Shown here piece by piece: positions 8,730 through 17,835 of a DNA stretch of 54,518 nt. This DNA comes from an uncultured Bacteroidota bacterium (GTDB lineage Bacteria; Bacteroidota; Bacteroidia; Flavobacteriales; Flavobacteriaceae). Where the stretch lies: assembly GCA_902594485.1 (NCBI GenBank), contig CACJMJ010000002.1, positions 1 to 54,518 on the forward strand. Direction: 5' to 3'. The number at the start of each line of letters is the position of its first letter. Positions within the stretch are counted from its first letter, which is position 1. A model generated the notes under the pieces. It had not been told where the DNA came from, searched no databases, and worked only from the letters and a program-made list of their open reading frames with translations. A program made the position numbers and the translations under genes.

Positions 8730-11227
8730 TTATTAAATATAGGTTCATCGCCTCCTCCTTGATCAGAGTCTCCACGATCTCTTCTAATATTTTTTCTCCT
8801 TTGCTTATATTTATTATCATTGAATATGTAGCTAAAAGTTAGAACATAAGTCGGCTCTCTCCATCTCCCTTCACCTTTTCTATAGAATGAATCTCTAAAT
8901 GACTCATACTTCCATTGGCTTGTATTAAACAAATCACTGAATTTGAGTGATAGGGTTCCTTTTTTGTCTAATATTGATTTTTGAATTGCTCCTGTTACAA
9001 ATCCAAATGCTTCTCTAGTTGAAAAAGCACTTTCACTTGGTCCACGAACAAATCCAAAGAATTGAAGACTATAATTTTTAGGCAACCTAATGAAACCATT
9101 AAATCTCGTACTCCAATTAGTGTCATCTGAATCAAAATTTTGATCTTCATATTGACCTCTAATTGAGCTAGAATTAATTGTAAAACTTGCATTCAATCTA
9201 ACACTTCTTGAAGGTGTATACGTTAAACTTAACTCTGATCCAATACGCTTGTTAGTGGATAAATTTATTGGATATGATTCTAAAACAGGAACTTGAAGTA
9301 GAGGAGTATTTGGATCACTTCCAATAATAAGATCAACTATTTCGCCTGTCTCTTCAGTTATGCTTTCAATATTTCCATCCGATTGTCTATAGAAGATAGA
9401 TGTATTTAAAGTAAATTTATCAAACCTCTTAAGGTAGTCAACCTCTAGTGCTGTTGTAAAAGTTGGATCTAAGAAGGGATTACCTCTTCTAAAACTTGTG
9501 ACAGAATTCCTTCTTGGAAATGGATTAATATTCCATCCTCTTGGTCTTCTTACTCTCTTGCTATATCCAAATGTTAAAGACTCTTGTTCTGAAAACTCAT
9601 AAGCAAGATTTAAAGTTGGAAAAAGATCAGAATATTTTTTTATTTCAAATTGATTCGTTGTCCTTTGATCTATTTCCTGTCGTGAATTTTCATATCTTAA
9701 TCCAAATAGTGCAGATAATTTATCGAATTTTTTACCAAATTGAGTGTAAACTGAGTTTACAGACTCTTTGTAATTAAAAATATTTGATAGCCCAGGATCT
9801 GAGACGAAGTTACTACCACTTAAAAAAGAGACATCATAATCAGTTTCTCTCTCTAAAAAATTACCTCTATACCCAAATTCAAATTCAGTGTCTTTATCTA
9901 TTGGATAGATGAAATCAACTTGACCTAGTAATCTTTTTTGAAAATCAATATTTGATACTTTCTCAAAAATTGATTCTGAAATTAAAGGAAAGGTAGAAAA
10001 GTCTTCAATGTCTTCAAGTCCATCATCTTCACTTTCTTCATATGATATTCTTGCACTAAGTGTTTGTCCATCTCTATCATAATCTTTATAGAAGTCTAAA
10101 GCGTATTCAAAAGATTCATCCATCTCAGTTTCATCTCTTAATCTATTGTTTGTTGAGGATATAGACCCTCTAGATATATCATTTACAAGATTGGTAAGAA
10201 AACTAGAGTCATCACCTTTCTTGTAAAAACCACTTATTGTTAGGGAAGTGTTATCATCAAAATAGTATTCACTTCCTAAATTGAAAAAAATATTTTTATT
10301 CTCATAATCAGAATCATTTGTCTCTTCAATAGTTAAATCTTGTCTTGTATAATTAGTTTCTGAAAAAAAAGTACCTGAATTTTCAGAGTTACTTAGGTTA
10401 ACAGTTCCAAATAAATTTAATTTCTCATTTCTTACATTCAAAGTTCCGTTTATACCTTCATTCTTGGGGATACCTAAATTGACATTAAAGTTTCCATTAA
10501 AGCCAAGAAGATTTTGTTTCTTAAGAATAATGTTTAAAATACCAGCAGTTCCTTCGGCAGAATATCTTGCAGATGGTGATGTTACGACCTCAACTTTTTC
10601 AATGGACTCAGAAGGAAGTGATCTTAAGCCTTGAGGTCCAGATAGACCAACTAGACCAGATGGCTTTCCATTAATTAGAATCCTTACATTACTGTTTCCT
10701 CTCAGTGAAATATTACCATCAAAATCTACATCAATTGAAGGTATATTGGCAAGAACATCAGATACATTACCTCCCTTGACAGTTATGTCTTGTCCAACAT
10801 TATAAATCTTTTTATCAAGTCTAATTTCAACTTGTGTTCTTTCAGCTCTAACTTCAACCTCATCAAGTACAGAGACATCAAGATCTAGGGGGATATTTCC
10901 AATATCGGTATTTCCTCTTACCGAAAGATTTTGGTTAGAGTAAGAAATAAATGAAATATAATCTATTGTTAGGTCATACATTCCTGGATTAACATCGACT
11001 GAGAACTTACCGTATTTGTCAGTTATGCCTCCAAATACTTTATCAGGATTATTTTTAGCTTTTAATGAAATTGTAGCATATTCAAGTGGCTCTGAAGTCT
11101 CTGAGTCAATGACTAGCCCTGAAACTTTAAAATTCATGTTAGCATAACCTTGGAAATTCCCTCCACTATTTTGTTGAGAGAACAAAGAAAAAGATGTTAA
11201 TAGCAGAAATAAATAGACTTTATTCAT
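8726..11227 (-). CDS. TonB-dependent-receptor-like outer-membrane beta-barrel protein
   Basis: 833 residues from ATG 11227, which gives a signal peptide (MNKVYLFLLLTSFSLFSQ); the longer in-frame start at 11299 adds 24 residues upstream of that signal and is rejected. Order of parts: carboxypeptidase-regulatory-like Ig domain (about residues 30-110, VIDSETSEPLEYATI), plug domain (VEVRAERTQVEI to SAEGTAGILNIILKK), then a 22-stranded-type barrel rich in aromatic and Asp/Asn residues. It ends in a charged, Gly-rich tail (RRDRGDSDQGGG) beyond the last strand, as in the outer-membrane beta-barrel family of Flavobacteriia. Ligand unknown; no SusD partner is adjacent. Confidence 0.9.
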   Translation of the reverse strand: MNKVYLFLLLTSFSLFSQQNSGGNFQGYANMNFKVSGLVIDSETSEPLEYATISLKAKNNPDKVFGGITDKYGKFSVDVNPGMYDLTIDYISFISYSNQNLSVRGNTDIGNIPLDLDVSVLDEVEVRAERTQVEIRLDKKIYNVGQDITVKGGNVSDVLANIPSIDVDFDGNISLRGNSNVRILINGKPSGLVGLSGPQGLRSLPSESIEKVEVVTSPSARYSAEGTAGILNIILKKQNLLGFNGNFNVNLGIPKNEGINGTLNVRNEKLNLFGTVNLSNSENSGTFFSETNYTRQDLTIEETNDSDYENKNIFFNLGSEYYFDDNTSLTISGFYKKGDDSSFLTNLVNDISRGSISSTNNRLRDETEMDESFEYALDFYKDYDRDGQTLSARISYEESEDDGLEDIEDFSTFPLISESIFEKVSNIDFQKRLLGQVDFIYPIDKDTEFEFGYRGNFLERETDYDVSFLSGSNFVSDPGLSNIFNYKESVNSVYTQFGKKFDKLSALFGLRYENSRQEIDQRTTNQFEIKKYSDLFPTLNLAYEFSEQESLTFGYSKRVRRPRGWNINPFPRRNSVTSFRRGNPFLDPTFTTALEVDYLKRFDKFTLNTSIFYRQSDGNIESITEETGEIVDLIIGSDPNTPLLQVPVLESYPINLSTNKRIGSELSLTYTPSRSVRLNASFTINSSSIRGQYEDQNFDSDDTNWSTRFNGFIRLPKNYSLQFFGFVRGPSESAFSTREAFGFVTGAIQKSILDKKGTLSLKFSDLFNTSQWKYESFRDSFYRKGEGRWREPTYVLTFSYIFNDNKYKQRRKNIRRDRGDSDQGGGDEPIFNN

Positions 11228-11246
11228 TATAATTTGTTTGGTTGCG

Positions 11247-11254
11247 CAAATATA
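11247..11254 (-). promoter_or_regulatory. -7 box for the receptor gene
   Basis: Minus-strand TATATTTG, a perfect TAnnTTTG, 19 nt before the ATG at 11227. The nearest upstream TTG is at 11279-11281 with a 24-nt spacer, slightly long. The position supports ATG 11227 over the longer start at 11299, which would lie upstream of the promoter. Confidence 0.55.
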
Positions 11255-11369
11255 TTTTATAATAATTAGACTAAAACACAAGGATTTGTTAAAAGACACT
11301 AATCATTTCTTTTAAATCTCTTTCTTATTGACCTAAAAAAATAGAATAGTTGAAGTAGGATAGGGGGAG

Positions 11370-11714
11370 TTATTTTAGAGCCTTAACTATAGCTTCAAAT
11401 GCATTAGGATTATTCATTGCTAAGTCAGCTAATACTTTTCTATTAAGAGAAATATTATTGGATTTAAGCTTATAAATAAACTCACTATATGAAAGGCCAT
11501 GTTGATGTGCAGCAGCATTAATTCTCATTACCCACAAGGATCTAAAGTTTCGCTTCTTTGTTTTTCTATCTCTGTATGCATATACAAGAGCTTTTTCAAC
11601 AGCATTTTTTGCTACTGTCCAAACATTCTTCCTTCTACCGAAGTATCCTTTCGCTTGTTTTAAAATTTTCTTTCTTCTTGCTCTAGAGGCAACTGAGTTT
11701 ACTGATCTTGGCAT
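11370..11714 (-). CDS. rplT: 50S ribosomal protein L20
   Basis: 114 residues, full length for bL20, which binds 23S rRNA early in large-subunit assembly. The N-terminal basic extension ([20 protein letters not shown]) and the globular domain ([20 protein letters not shown]) match the family. It is last gene of the thrS-infC-rpmI-rplT order, starting 10 nt after rpmI. About 140 nt separate it from the receptor gene downstream, with no clear terminator hairpin. Confidence 0.97.
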   Translation of the reverse strand: MPRSVNSVASRARRKKILKQAKGYFGRRKNVWTVAKNAVEKALVYAYRDRKTKKRNFRSLWVMRINAAAHQHGLSYSEFIYKLKSNNISLNRKVLADLAMNNPNAFEAIVKALK

Positions 11715-11724
11715 TACTGTAAAT

Positions 11725-11922
11725 TTATTTTAATCTTAATTGTCTTTTAATACTGTTCTCATCACTTTCATGAACAAGCCCAAAGTGAGTTAGCCTTAGT
11801 TTTCTTTTTTTTGACTTTTTAGTCAAAATATGATTTTTAAAGGCGTGTTTTCTCTTGATTTTACCTGAACCAGTAACTTTAAACCTTTTTTTGGCACTGG
11901 ATTTTGTTTTCATTTTTGGCAT
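11725..11922 (-). CDS. rpmI: 50S ribosomal protein L35
   Basis: 65 residues. The [20 protein letters not shown] block is the bL35 signature, and the protein is strongly basic throughout. It sits between infC and rplT in the conserved operon, 11 nt after infC. Confidence 0.97.
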   Translation of the reverse strand: MPKMKTKSSAKKRFKVTGSGKIKRKHAFKNHILTKKSKKRKLRLTHFGLVHESDENSIKRQLRLK

Positions 11923-11933
11923 AGTTCCCTAAT

Positions 11934-12491
11934 TTAATTCTTTTTTGGTATTATGAACATTATCATCCTTTTTCCTTCTAATTGTGGCATTTGTTCAACC
12001 TTTCCAATATCTTCTAGGTCTTGTGCTAATCTTAATAGCAGTATTTGACCTTGTTCTTTAAATATTATCGATCTTCCTTTAAAAAAAACGAAAGCTTTTA
12101 ATTTTGCACCTTCATTTAAAAATTTCTCTGCATGCTTTTTCTTGAACTGATAATCATGTTCATCTGTTTGAGGCCCAAACCTTATTTCTTTGACAACAAT
12201 TTTAGTTGCCTTCGATTTTAGAGCTTTGTCTCTCTTTTTCTGTTCATACAAGAATTTTTTATATTCTAATATTTTACATACAGGTGGAGATGCTTTTGGA
12301 GAAATTTCAACTAAATCTAATTCTAAATTTCTCGCCAACCTTAAAGCCTCATTAGTAGAATAAACTCCAACATCTACATTATCACCAACTAATCTAACCT
12401 CATGAGCAGTTATCTTAGTATTGATTTTATGAGGATCTTCTTTTATTTCTCTTCGGAATCTCCTATTCGATCTTCTTCTTCTTATTGCTAT
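11934..12491 (-). CDS. infC: Translation initiation factor IF-3 with a non-canonical AUA start
   Basis: IF-3 keeps the 30S subunit free and checks the initiator codon-anticodon pair. The C-domain is plain ([30 protein letters not shown]). The in-frame coding sequence continues upstream of the first TTG (12338) through [20 protein letters not shown] to IAIRRRR, matching the usual IF-3 N-terminus MAIRxRR. There is no ATG or GTG in this stretch, so the start is best placed at ATA 12491-12489, giving 185 residues. Using TTG 12338 would remove about 51 residues of N-domain. infC with a rare start codon is known in E. coli (AUU), where IF-3 represses itself. It lies 11 nt after thrS. Confidence 0.93.
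   Translation of the reverse strand: MAIRRRRSNRRFRREIKEDPHKINTKITAHEVRLVGDNVDVGVYSTNEALRLARNLELDLVEISPKASPPVCKILEYKKFLYEQKKRDKALKSKATKIVVKEIRFGPQTDEHDYQFKKKHAEKFLNEGAKLKAFVFFKGRSIIFKEQGQILLLRLAQDLEDIGKVEQMPQLEGKRMIMFIIPKKN
12489..12491 (-). promoter_or_regulatory. Predicted AUA start codon of infC
   Basis: The codon before GCA ATA AGA is ATA, with a second in-frame ATA at 12498-12500 and a stop (TAA) at 12507-12509. No AUG, GUG or UUG lies between that stop and the conserved N-terminal residues. The start must therefore be a non-canonical codon that IF-3 itself discriminates against, the basis of autogenous control in E. coli. Confidence 0.75.
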
Positions 12492-12502
12492 AACAACTAT
12501 TT

Positions 12503-14452
12503 TTAATTAATATTAAACTTCGGAATACATTCAGAAACCTCTTTCTTAACAATATCCACGAATTCTTCAACTTTCATTTCACCTAAATCATCACCATGAT
12601 GTCTTCTTATTGAAACTGAATTATTTTTAACTTCATTTTCACCTACAACAACCATAAAAGGTATCTTTTTCATTTCAGATTCTCTAATTTTTTTTCCAAC
12701 AGTCTCATTTCTATCATCTAAGTGCGCGCGAATTTCGTGATTTTCTAAGATATTTAAAACTTTTTGACCATAATTTTTAAAGTTCTCTCCAACAATCAGA
12801 ATTTCTACTTGAATAGTTGTTAGCCATAATGGGAAAACACCAGCAGTATGCTCGATTAAAATTGCAACGAATCTTTCCATACTTCCAAATGGGGCTCTAT
12901 GAATCATTACAGGTCTTAAGTCTTCATTATTACTTCCTTTATAAGTTAGATCGAACCTTTCTGGAAGGTTATAGTCAACTTGAATTGTACCAAGTTGCCA
13001 ACTTCTACCAAGTGCATCTTTGACCATAAAGTCAAGTTTCGGACCGTAAAATGCAGCTTCTCCATATTCAACATTATATTCAAGACCTTTTTCTTTAGCA
13101 GAATTAAGAATGGCCTGCTCAGATATTTCCCAATTTTTATCAGAACCAATATATTTTTCAGGGGTATCAGGATCTCTTAATGATACTTGTGCAGAAAAAT
13201 CGTTAAACCCAAGTGAATTAAAAACATAAAGAACTAAGTCAATAGTATTATTAAACTCAGAGTCTACTTGTTCTGGGGTACAAAATATGTGGGCATCATC
13301 AACTGTAAATCCTCTAACTCTACTTAGACCATGCAATTCTCCACTTTGTTCATACCTGTAGACTGTCCCAAACTCGGCTAATCTTAATGGAAGATCTTTG
13401 TAACTATATGGTTTTGCATTATATATCTCACAGTGGTGAGGACAATTCATGGGTCTTAAAATAAAGGTTTCAGAATCATTTGGAGTAGAAATTGGTTGGA
13501 AACTATCAGCACCGTATTTTTCATAATGTCCAGATGTTTCATACAATTCTTTAGCTCCAATATGAGATGACATAACTTTTTTATATCCAGCTCTTTTTTG
13601 AGCGTCTTCAAGGAAGTCTTGTAGTCTATCTCTTAATTCTGTTCCATTTGGAAGCCATAGGGGAAGACCATGTCCAACTCTACTTGAGAACGTAAAGAGC
13701 TCGAGCTCTTTACCAATTTTTCTATGATCTCTTTCCTTTGCTTTTTCAACTAGCTCAAGATATTCAGTGAGTAATTTTTGCTTTGGAAATGAAATACCAT
13801 AAATCCTTGTTAATTGATTGTTTTTTTCATCACCCCTCCAATATGCGCCTGCAATATTTAAAAGTTTTACAGCTTTAACAATTCCAGTTGATGGGATATG
13901 GCCTCCTTTACATAAATCACTAAAGTCTGAATGATCACAAAAAGTAATAGTTCCATCATCTAGAGATTCAATTAGCTCAATCTTATATTCATTTTTTTCT
14001 TTTTTGTAAAAATCTAAAGCATCATCTTTTGACATGCTTTTCATGCTAAATTTGAAATCATTTCGTGAAAACTCAAGAAATTTAGATTCAAGTTTTTGAA
14101 AATCTTTTTCTGAAATACTTTCATCACCAAAATCAACATCATAATAAAACCCATTTTCAATTGAGGGTCCAATAGTTAATTTAGATTCTGGATAGAAAAA
14201 TTTAATAGTTTGAGCTAATATATGAGCTGAAGAATGCCAAAATGCCTGTTTTCCTTCGTTATCATCCCATGTATATAGTTTAATATTCCCATCTTTACTT
14301 AACTCGGATTCAAGTTCAAGAATTTGATCATTAAAGGATGCTGAAATAACTTTTCTTGCTAGACCTTCACTGATACTTTTAGCTACGTCAATAACTTTAA
14401 CACCTTTATCAAACTGTTTTACAGACTTATCTGGAAAAATTATACTAATCAT
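12503..14452 (-). CDS. thrS: Threonine--tRNA ligase
   Basis: Charges tRNA-Thr. The 649 residues include an N-terminal TGS domain (about 1-60), the editing domain with the zinc-site HSSAH (H73, H77) and GGHIPSTG, the class II catalytic core ([12 protein letters not shown], with the zinc Cys) and the anticodon-binding domain at the C-terminus. ATG at 14452 is preceded by a -7 promoter box. It is followed by infC after 11 nt, the conserved thrS-infC-rpmI-rplT order. Confidence 0.97.
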   Translation of the reverse strand: MISIIFPDKSVKQFDKGVKVIDVAKSISEGLARKVISASFNDQILELESELSKDGNIKLYTWDDNEGKQAFWHSSAHILAQTIKFFYPESKLTIGPSIENGFYYDVDFGDESISEKDFQKLESKFLEFSRNDFKFSMKSMSKDDALDFYKKEKNEYKIELIESLDDGTITFCDHSDFSDLCKGGHIPSTGIVKAVKLLNIAGAYWRGDEKNNQLTRIYGISFPKQKLLTEYLELVEKAKERDHRKIGKELELFTFSSRVGHGLPLWLPNGTELRDRLQDFLEDAQKRAGYKKVMSSHIGAKELYETSGHYEKYGADSFQPISTPNDSETFILRPMNCPHHCEIYNAKPYSYKDLPLRLAEFGTVYRYEQSGELHGLSRVRGFTVDDAHIFCTPEQVDSEFNNTIDLVLYVFNSLGFNDFSAQVSLRDPDTPEKYIGSDKNWEISEQAILNSAKEKGLEYNVEYGEAAFYGPKLDFMVKDALGRSWQLGTIQVDYNLPERFDLTYKGSNNEDLRPVMIHRAPFGSMERFVAILIEHTAGVFPLWLTTIQVEILIVGENFKNYGQKVLNILENHEIRAHLDDRNETVGKKIRESEMKKIPFMVVVGENEVKNNSVSIRRHHGDDLGEMKVEEFVDIVKKEVSECIPKFNIN

Positions 14453-14468
14453 ATTTAAAAATCTAGTT

Positions 14469-14476
14469 CAAAAATA
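14469..14476 (-). promoter_or_regulatory. -7 box for the thrS operon
   Basis: Minus-strand TATTTTTG is a perfect TAnnTTTG, 16 nt before the thrS ATG. It lies just beyond the 3' end of the small membrane-protein gene upstream. A TTG is found only with a 25-nt spacer. Confidence 0.5.
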
Positions 14477-14478
14477 AA

Positions 14479-14706
14479 TCAATTTAATTTATTCTTAGGT
14501 CCAAGTGTTCCATTTAATATATTATTAATTCCTCTATATCCGTAAAAAATAGCTAATACTAGAAGTATTGCACCTATAATTAATACAACTAAAAAGAATG
14601 GGTGGTCTTGATTATTAAATGCTTGTGAAACTGTTACTGGTGCGATAAAGCATAAAGATATTCCAATAAAAACTTGAATAAAGCCCTTTCTTAAGTATTT
14701 ATTCAT
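14479..14706 (-). CDS. Small two-span membrane protein, DUF6095-like
   Basis: 75 residues with two hydrophobic segments (about 9-25 and 37-61) and a polar C-terminus. From memory it resembles DUF6095, a small flavobacterial family found beside murQ; that assignment has not been checked by search. It overlaps murQ by 8 nt on the same strand and is surely cotranslated with it. No function is known. Confidence 0.75.
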   Translation of the reverse strand: MNKYLRKGFIQVFIGISLCFIAPVTVSQAFNNQDHPFFLVVLIIGAILLVLAIFYGYRGINNILNGTLGPKNKLN

Positions 14707-15514
14707 TTGAATAATTATCTATGGCAGATCGGATACTTTTATGCTTTATAATAAGTTCATCAGCTTTTTGCTCATCAACTCCTAACTCTTCCATAAGTAT
14801 TCTTCTAGCGCGTTTATTAAGTTTAGCATTACTCATTTGCATATCAATCATCTTATTCCCTCTTACATGTCCGTCAAGGATCATTGAAATTGTAGAAATC
14901 ATATTTAAGATAAGCTTTTGAGCAGTTCCTGCTTTAAGTCTCGAGCTTCCAGTTAAGAACTCAGGACCAACTATTACTTCAATTTTATAATCTGCATATT
15001 TTGATAATGGAGAATTCTCATTACATACAATACATCCTGTTGAAATATTATTTTCTTGACAGGCTTTTAAACCACCAACAACATAAGGTGTAGTTCCCGA
15101 TGCTGCAATTCCAATAACAAAGTCATTTTTGTTGATATTATGATCGGAGAGATCTTTCCATGCTTGATTTAAATCATCTTCAGCAATTTCTATTGAACTA
15201 TATAGTGCAGGTATACCTCCCGCTACAAGGCCAACAACTTTTTCAGGTGGTGTTCCAAAGGTCGGAGGACATTCTGATGCATCCAAAACACCTAGTCTTC
15301 CACTAGTACCAGCTCCTATATAGAATAGTCTACCACCCTCTTTTATTTTAGGGGCTAAATTCTCAATTAAGTTAGTGATATTAGGAAGTACTTTATTTAT
15401 GGCTTTAAGAGCATTGTTATCCTCCTCATGCATAGCATTGACAAGTTCACTTACAGATTGTTTTTCTAAATCTTTATGATTTGATTCTTGTTCTGTTACC
15501 TTATAAAAACTCAT
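14699..15514 (-). CDS. murQ: N-acetylmuramic acid 6-phosphate etherase
   Basis: Cleaves the lactyl ether of MurNAc-6-phosphate to GlcNAc-6-phosphate and lactate during cell-wall recycling; cytoplasmic. 271 residues with a SIS sugar-isomerase domain. Blocks IGAGTSGRLGVLDASECPPT and GIAASGTTPYV are diagnostic. The start ATG overlaps the icd stop as TAATG. The MurNAc kinase that would supply substrate is not in the window. Confidence 0.95.
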   Translation of the reverse strand: MSFYKVTEQESNHKDLEKQSVSELVNAMHEEDNNALKAINKVLPNITNLIENLAPKIKEGGRLFYIGAGTSGRLGVLDASECPPTFGTPPEKVVGLVAGGIPALYSSIEIAEDDLNQAWKDLSDHNINKNDFVIGIAASGTTPYVVGGLKACQENNISTGCIVCNENSPLSKYADYKIEVIVGPEFLTGSSRLKAGTAQKLILNMISTISMILDGHVRGNKMIDMQMSNAKLNKRARRILMEELGVDEQKADELIIKHKSIRSAIDNYSNE

Positions 15515-16749
15515 TACTCTTTTGAATTTAATTTTAAGTCTAAATTCTTCTTAAGTTCGGCTAAAAACTGCTGTGTAGTTAGAAAATTTGAGTCTACAAG
15601 ATCATCTCTAAATACAAGTAAAGCTAAATCCTTTGTCATTTTTCCGTCTTCTACAGTTTCTATACAAACTTCTTCTAAAGCTTTACAGAATTTAATCAAT
15701 TCATTATTATTGTCAAGTTTTCCTCTATGCATCAAACCTCTTGTCCAAGCAAAAATTGATGCAATTGGATTAGTAGAAGTTTCTTCACCTTTTTGATGTC
15801 TTCTAAAATGTCTTGTTACAGTTCCGTGGGCTGCTTCAGCTTCTAGAGTTTTTCCATCTGGTGTTACTAGAGTAGATGTCATAAGTCCGAGTGAACCAAA
15901 TCCTTGAGCTACTACATCAGATTGAACATCTCCATCATAGTTCTTACATGCCCATACAAATCCACCCTTCCATTTGATTGCAGCTGCAACCATATCATCA
16001 ATTAGCCTGTGTTCGTATGTTATATTTTCTTTTTCAAACTTCTCTTTAAACTCATTTTCAAAAACTTCCTGAAAAATATCTTTAAACCTTCCATCATATG
16101 CTTTTAATATTGTATTCTTTGTAGAAAGATAAAGAGGCCATCTTTTTGTCAAAGCCATATTCATACAAGATCTTGCAAATCCATATATTGAAGAATCAAT
16201 ATTATACATTGACATTGCAATGCCATCTTCTTCGAAATTATATACTTCCCAAGTTTTAGATTCTGAACCATCTGATGGTGTAAACTTCATCTCAAGCTTA
16301 CCTGGTCCATGAGTAGTTACATCTGTAGCTCTGTATTGATCACCAAATGCGTGTCTCCCAATACATATTGGCCTTGACCATCCTTGAACATATCTTGGTA
16401 TTGATCTACATATTATAGGTTCTCTAAAAACAGTTCCTCCAACTATGTTTCTAATAGTACCATTAGGAGATTTATACATCCTGCTAAGAGAAAATTCTTC
16501 TACTCTTTGTTCATCTGGAGTAATGGTTGCACACTTAATACCAACATTATATTTCTTTATAGCATTAGCAGCATCAACAGTGATTTGATCGTCTGTCTTG
16601 TCTCTAGACTCTATACCAAGATCATAATAAACAACATCAAGATCTATGTAATCTAAGATCAACTTCTCTTTAATAAATTTCCAGATAATTCTAGCCATTT
16701 CATCACCATCTATTTCGACTATGGGATTGGCTACTTTAATTTTTGACAT
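15514..16749 (-). CDS. icd: NADP-dependent isocitrate dehydrogenase, eukaryote-like type
   Basis: Oxidative decarboxylation of isocitrate to 2-oxoglutarate. The 411 residues and the N-terminal [14 protein letters not shown] block belong to the homodimeric eukaryote-like NADP-IDH group rather than the E. coli Icd or monomeric types. Substrate-binding [19 protein letters not shown] and the metal-binding Asp region near YDGDVQSD are visible. It starts 5 nt downstream of rplS and ends in a TAATG overlap with murQ. Confidence 0.96.
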   Translation of the reverse strand: MSKIKVANPIVEIDGDEMARIIWKFIKEKLILDYIDLDVVYYDLGIESRDKTDDQITVDAANAIKKYNVGIKCATITPDEQRVEEFSLSRMYKSPNGTIRNIVGGTVFREPIICRSIPRYVQGWSRPICIGRHAFGDQYRATDVTTHGPGKLEMKFTPSDGSESKTWEVYNFEEDGIAMSMYNIDSSIYGFARSCMNMALTKRWPLYLSTKNTILKAYDGRFKDIFQEVFENEFKEKFEKENITYEHRLIDDMVAAAIKWKGGFVWACKNYDGDVQSDVVAQGFGSLGLMTSTLVTPDGKTLEAEAAHGTVTRHFRRHQKGEETSTNPIASIFAWTRGLMHRGKLDNNNELIKFCKALEEVCIETVEDGKMTKDLALLVFRDDLVDSNFLTTQQFLAELKKNLDLKLNSKE

Positions 16750-16754
16750 AAGAT

Positions 16755-17099
16755 TTATACTTCTTTAATCCTTGCTTTCTTTCCTCTAAGTTCTCTAAAG
16801 TAGTAAATTCTTGATTGTTTAACTTTACCTTTCTTATTGACTTCAATTTTATTTAAAGCAGGCATATTTAATGGGAAAATTCTCTCAACTCCAACCGTAC
16901 CAGACATTTTTCTGATTGTAAATGTTTTAGATTCTCCTCTTCCTTTAATTTGAATGACTACACCTTTGAAGGATTGGGTTCTAACTTTATCACCTTCTCT
17001 AATTTCATAATATACTGTTATAGTATCACCAGATGAAAAAGCTGGAAATTCATTTTTAGTGATAAGTTTCTCTTGAACTAAATTTACTACAGATTCCAT
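16755..17099 (-). CDS. rplS: 50S ribosomal protein L19
   Basis: 114 residues; bL19 lies at the 30S-50S interface. [19 protein letters not shown] and [15 protein letters not shown] are signature blocks. It has its own promoter within the 3' end of trmD, so it can be made independently of the htrA-trmD transcript. This matters because trmD appears frameshifted here. Confidence 0.97.
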   Translation of the reverse strand: MESVVNLVQEKLITKNEFPAFSSGDTITVYYEIREGDKVRTQSFKGVVIQIKGRGESKTFTIRKMSGTVGVERIFPLNMPALNKIEVNKKGKVKQSRIYYFRELRGKKARIKEV

Positions 17100-17140
17100 T
17101 GAAGTTTATTTTATAAAGTTTGATTAATTTCAAACACGCG

Positions 17141-17170
17141 CAAAAATAAACCTTTTTTAATCATTATCAA
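17141..17170 (-). promoter_or_regulatory. Canonical promoter for rplS inside the trmD 3' end
   Basis: Minus strand: TTG at 17170-17168, a 19-nt spacer, then TATTTTTG at 17148-17141. This is a perfect -33/-7 pair with the same spacing as the promoters at 8523 and 42561. The rplS ATG follows 41 nt later. Confidence 0.75.
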
Positions 17171-17835
17171 AAAGATTTGGCCTAAGTAATTTTGTTCTTT
17201 CGATTGATTTTTCATCATTCCATTTTTGAATCTCTTTTTCATTACCTGATAGAAGAACCTTAGGGACTTGCATGCCTTTATATACATCTGGCCTTGTATA
17301 TATTGGTGGTGATAATACGTTATCTTGAAAAGTGTCAGACAAAGCAGATGATTCATCACCAATGATTCCGGGAAGAAGTCTAACTATAGAGTCACATAAA
17401 ACAGCTGCAGGGAGTTCTCCTCCAGATACAACAAAATCACCAATCGATATTTCTTTAGTAACAAGGTATTCTCTAACTCTATGATCAATTCCTTTGTAAT
17501 GACCGCAGATTATAATAATATTTTTTAATGTTGATAAGTAGTTTGATGTTTTTTGATTTAGAAGGTCTCCGTCAGGAGTTAGATAAATTATCTCATCATA
17601 ATTATTCTTCTTTTTTAGAAATTCAATGCAATTATCAATTGGTTCAATTTTTATTACCATTCCTGGAGCCCCCCCCATAAGGATAATCATCTACTTTTCT
17701 TGAATTTTCTGCAAACTCTCTTAGATTATGTGACTTAATTTTAACCTTCTTCGAATCAATTGCTTTTTTTATAATTGAGAAGGAATTAAGGTTGTCAAAG
17801 ATGTCAGGAAATAGAGTTAGAACATCAATTCTCAT
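17157..17835 (-). CDS. trmD: tRNA (guanine37-N1)-methyltransferase, interrupted by a frameshift at a G8 run
   Basis: TrmD makes m1G37 in tRNAs and prevents +1 frameshifting; it is usually essential. Two adjoining frames together give a full 225-residue protein: 17835 down to VDDYPYGGG, then, after a run of eight G (17669-17676), [10 protein letters not shown] through the knot motifs [10 protein letters not shown] and [12 protein letters not shown] to the stop at 17157. Removing one G restores a single frame. As written, translation would end after about 63 residues. The cause could be a homopolymer sequencing error or slippage at G8; genuine loss is unlikely given the intact second half. ATG overlaps the htrA stop (TAATG). 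Confidence 0.9.
17669..17676 (-). other. G8 run at the trmD frame break
   Basis: Eight consecutive G on the coding strand where seven would keep trmD in frame (TAT GGG GGG GCT CCA). The break falls exactly inside the conserved GGGAGM segment, so nothing except one base is disturbed. Confidence 0.85.

Noticed and set aside
11228-11299. Longer receptor start at 11299
   Set aside because: It precedes the signal peptide and lies upstream of the -7 box; ATG 11227 gives a proper signal sequence.
17111-17362. Minus-strand 83-codon open frame
   Set aside because: Shadow of trmD in another frame, with no family features.
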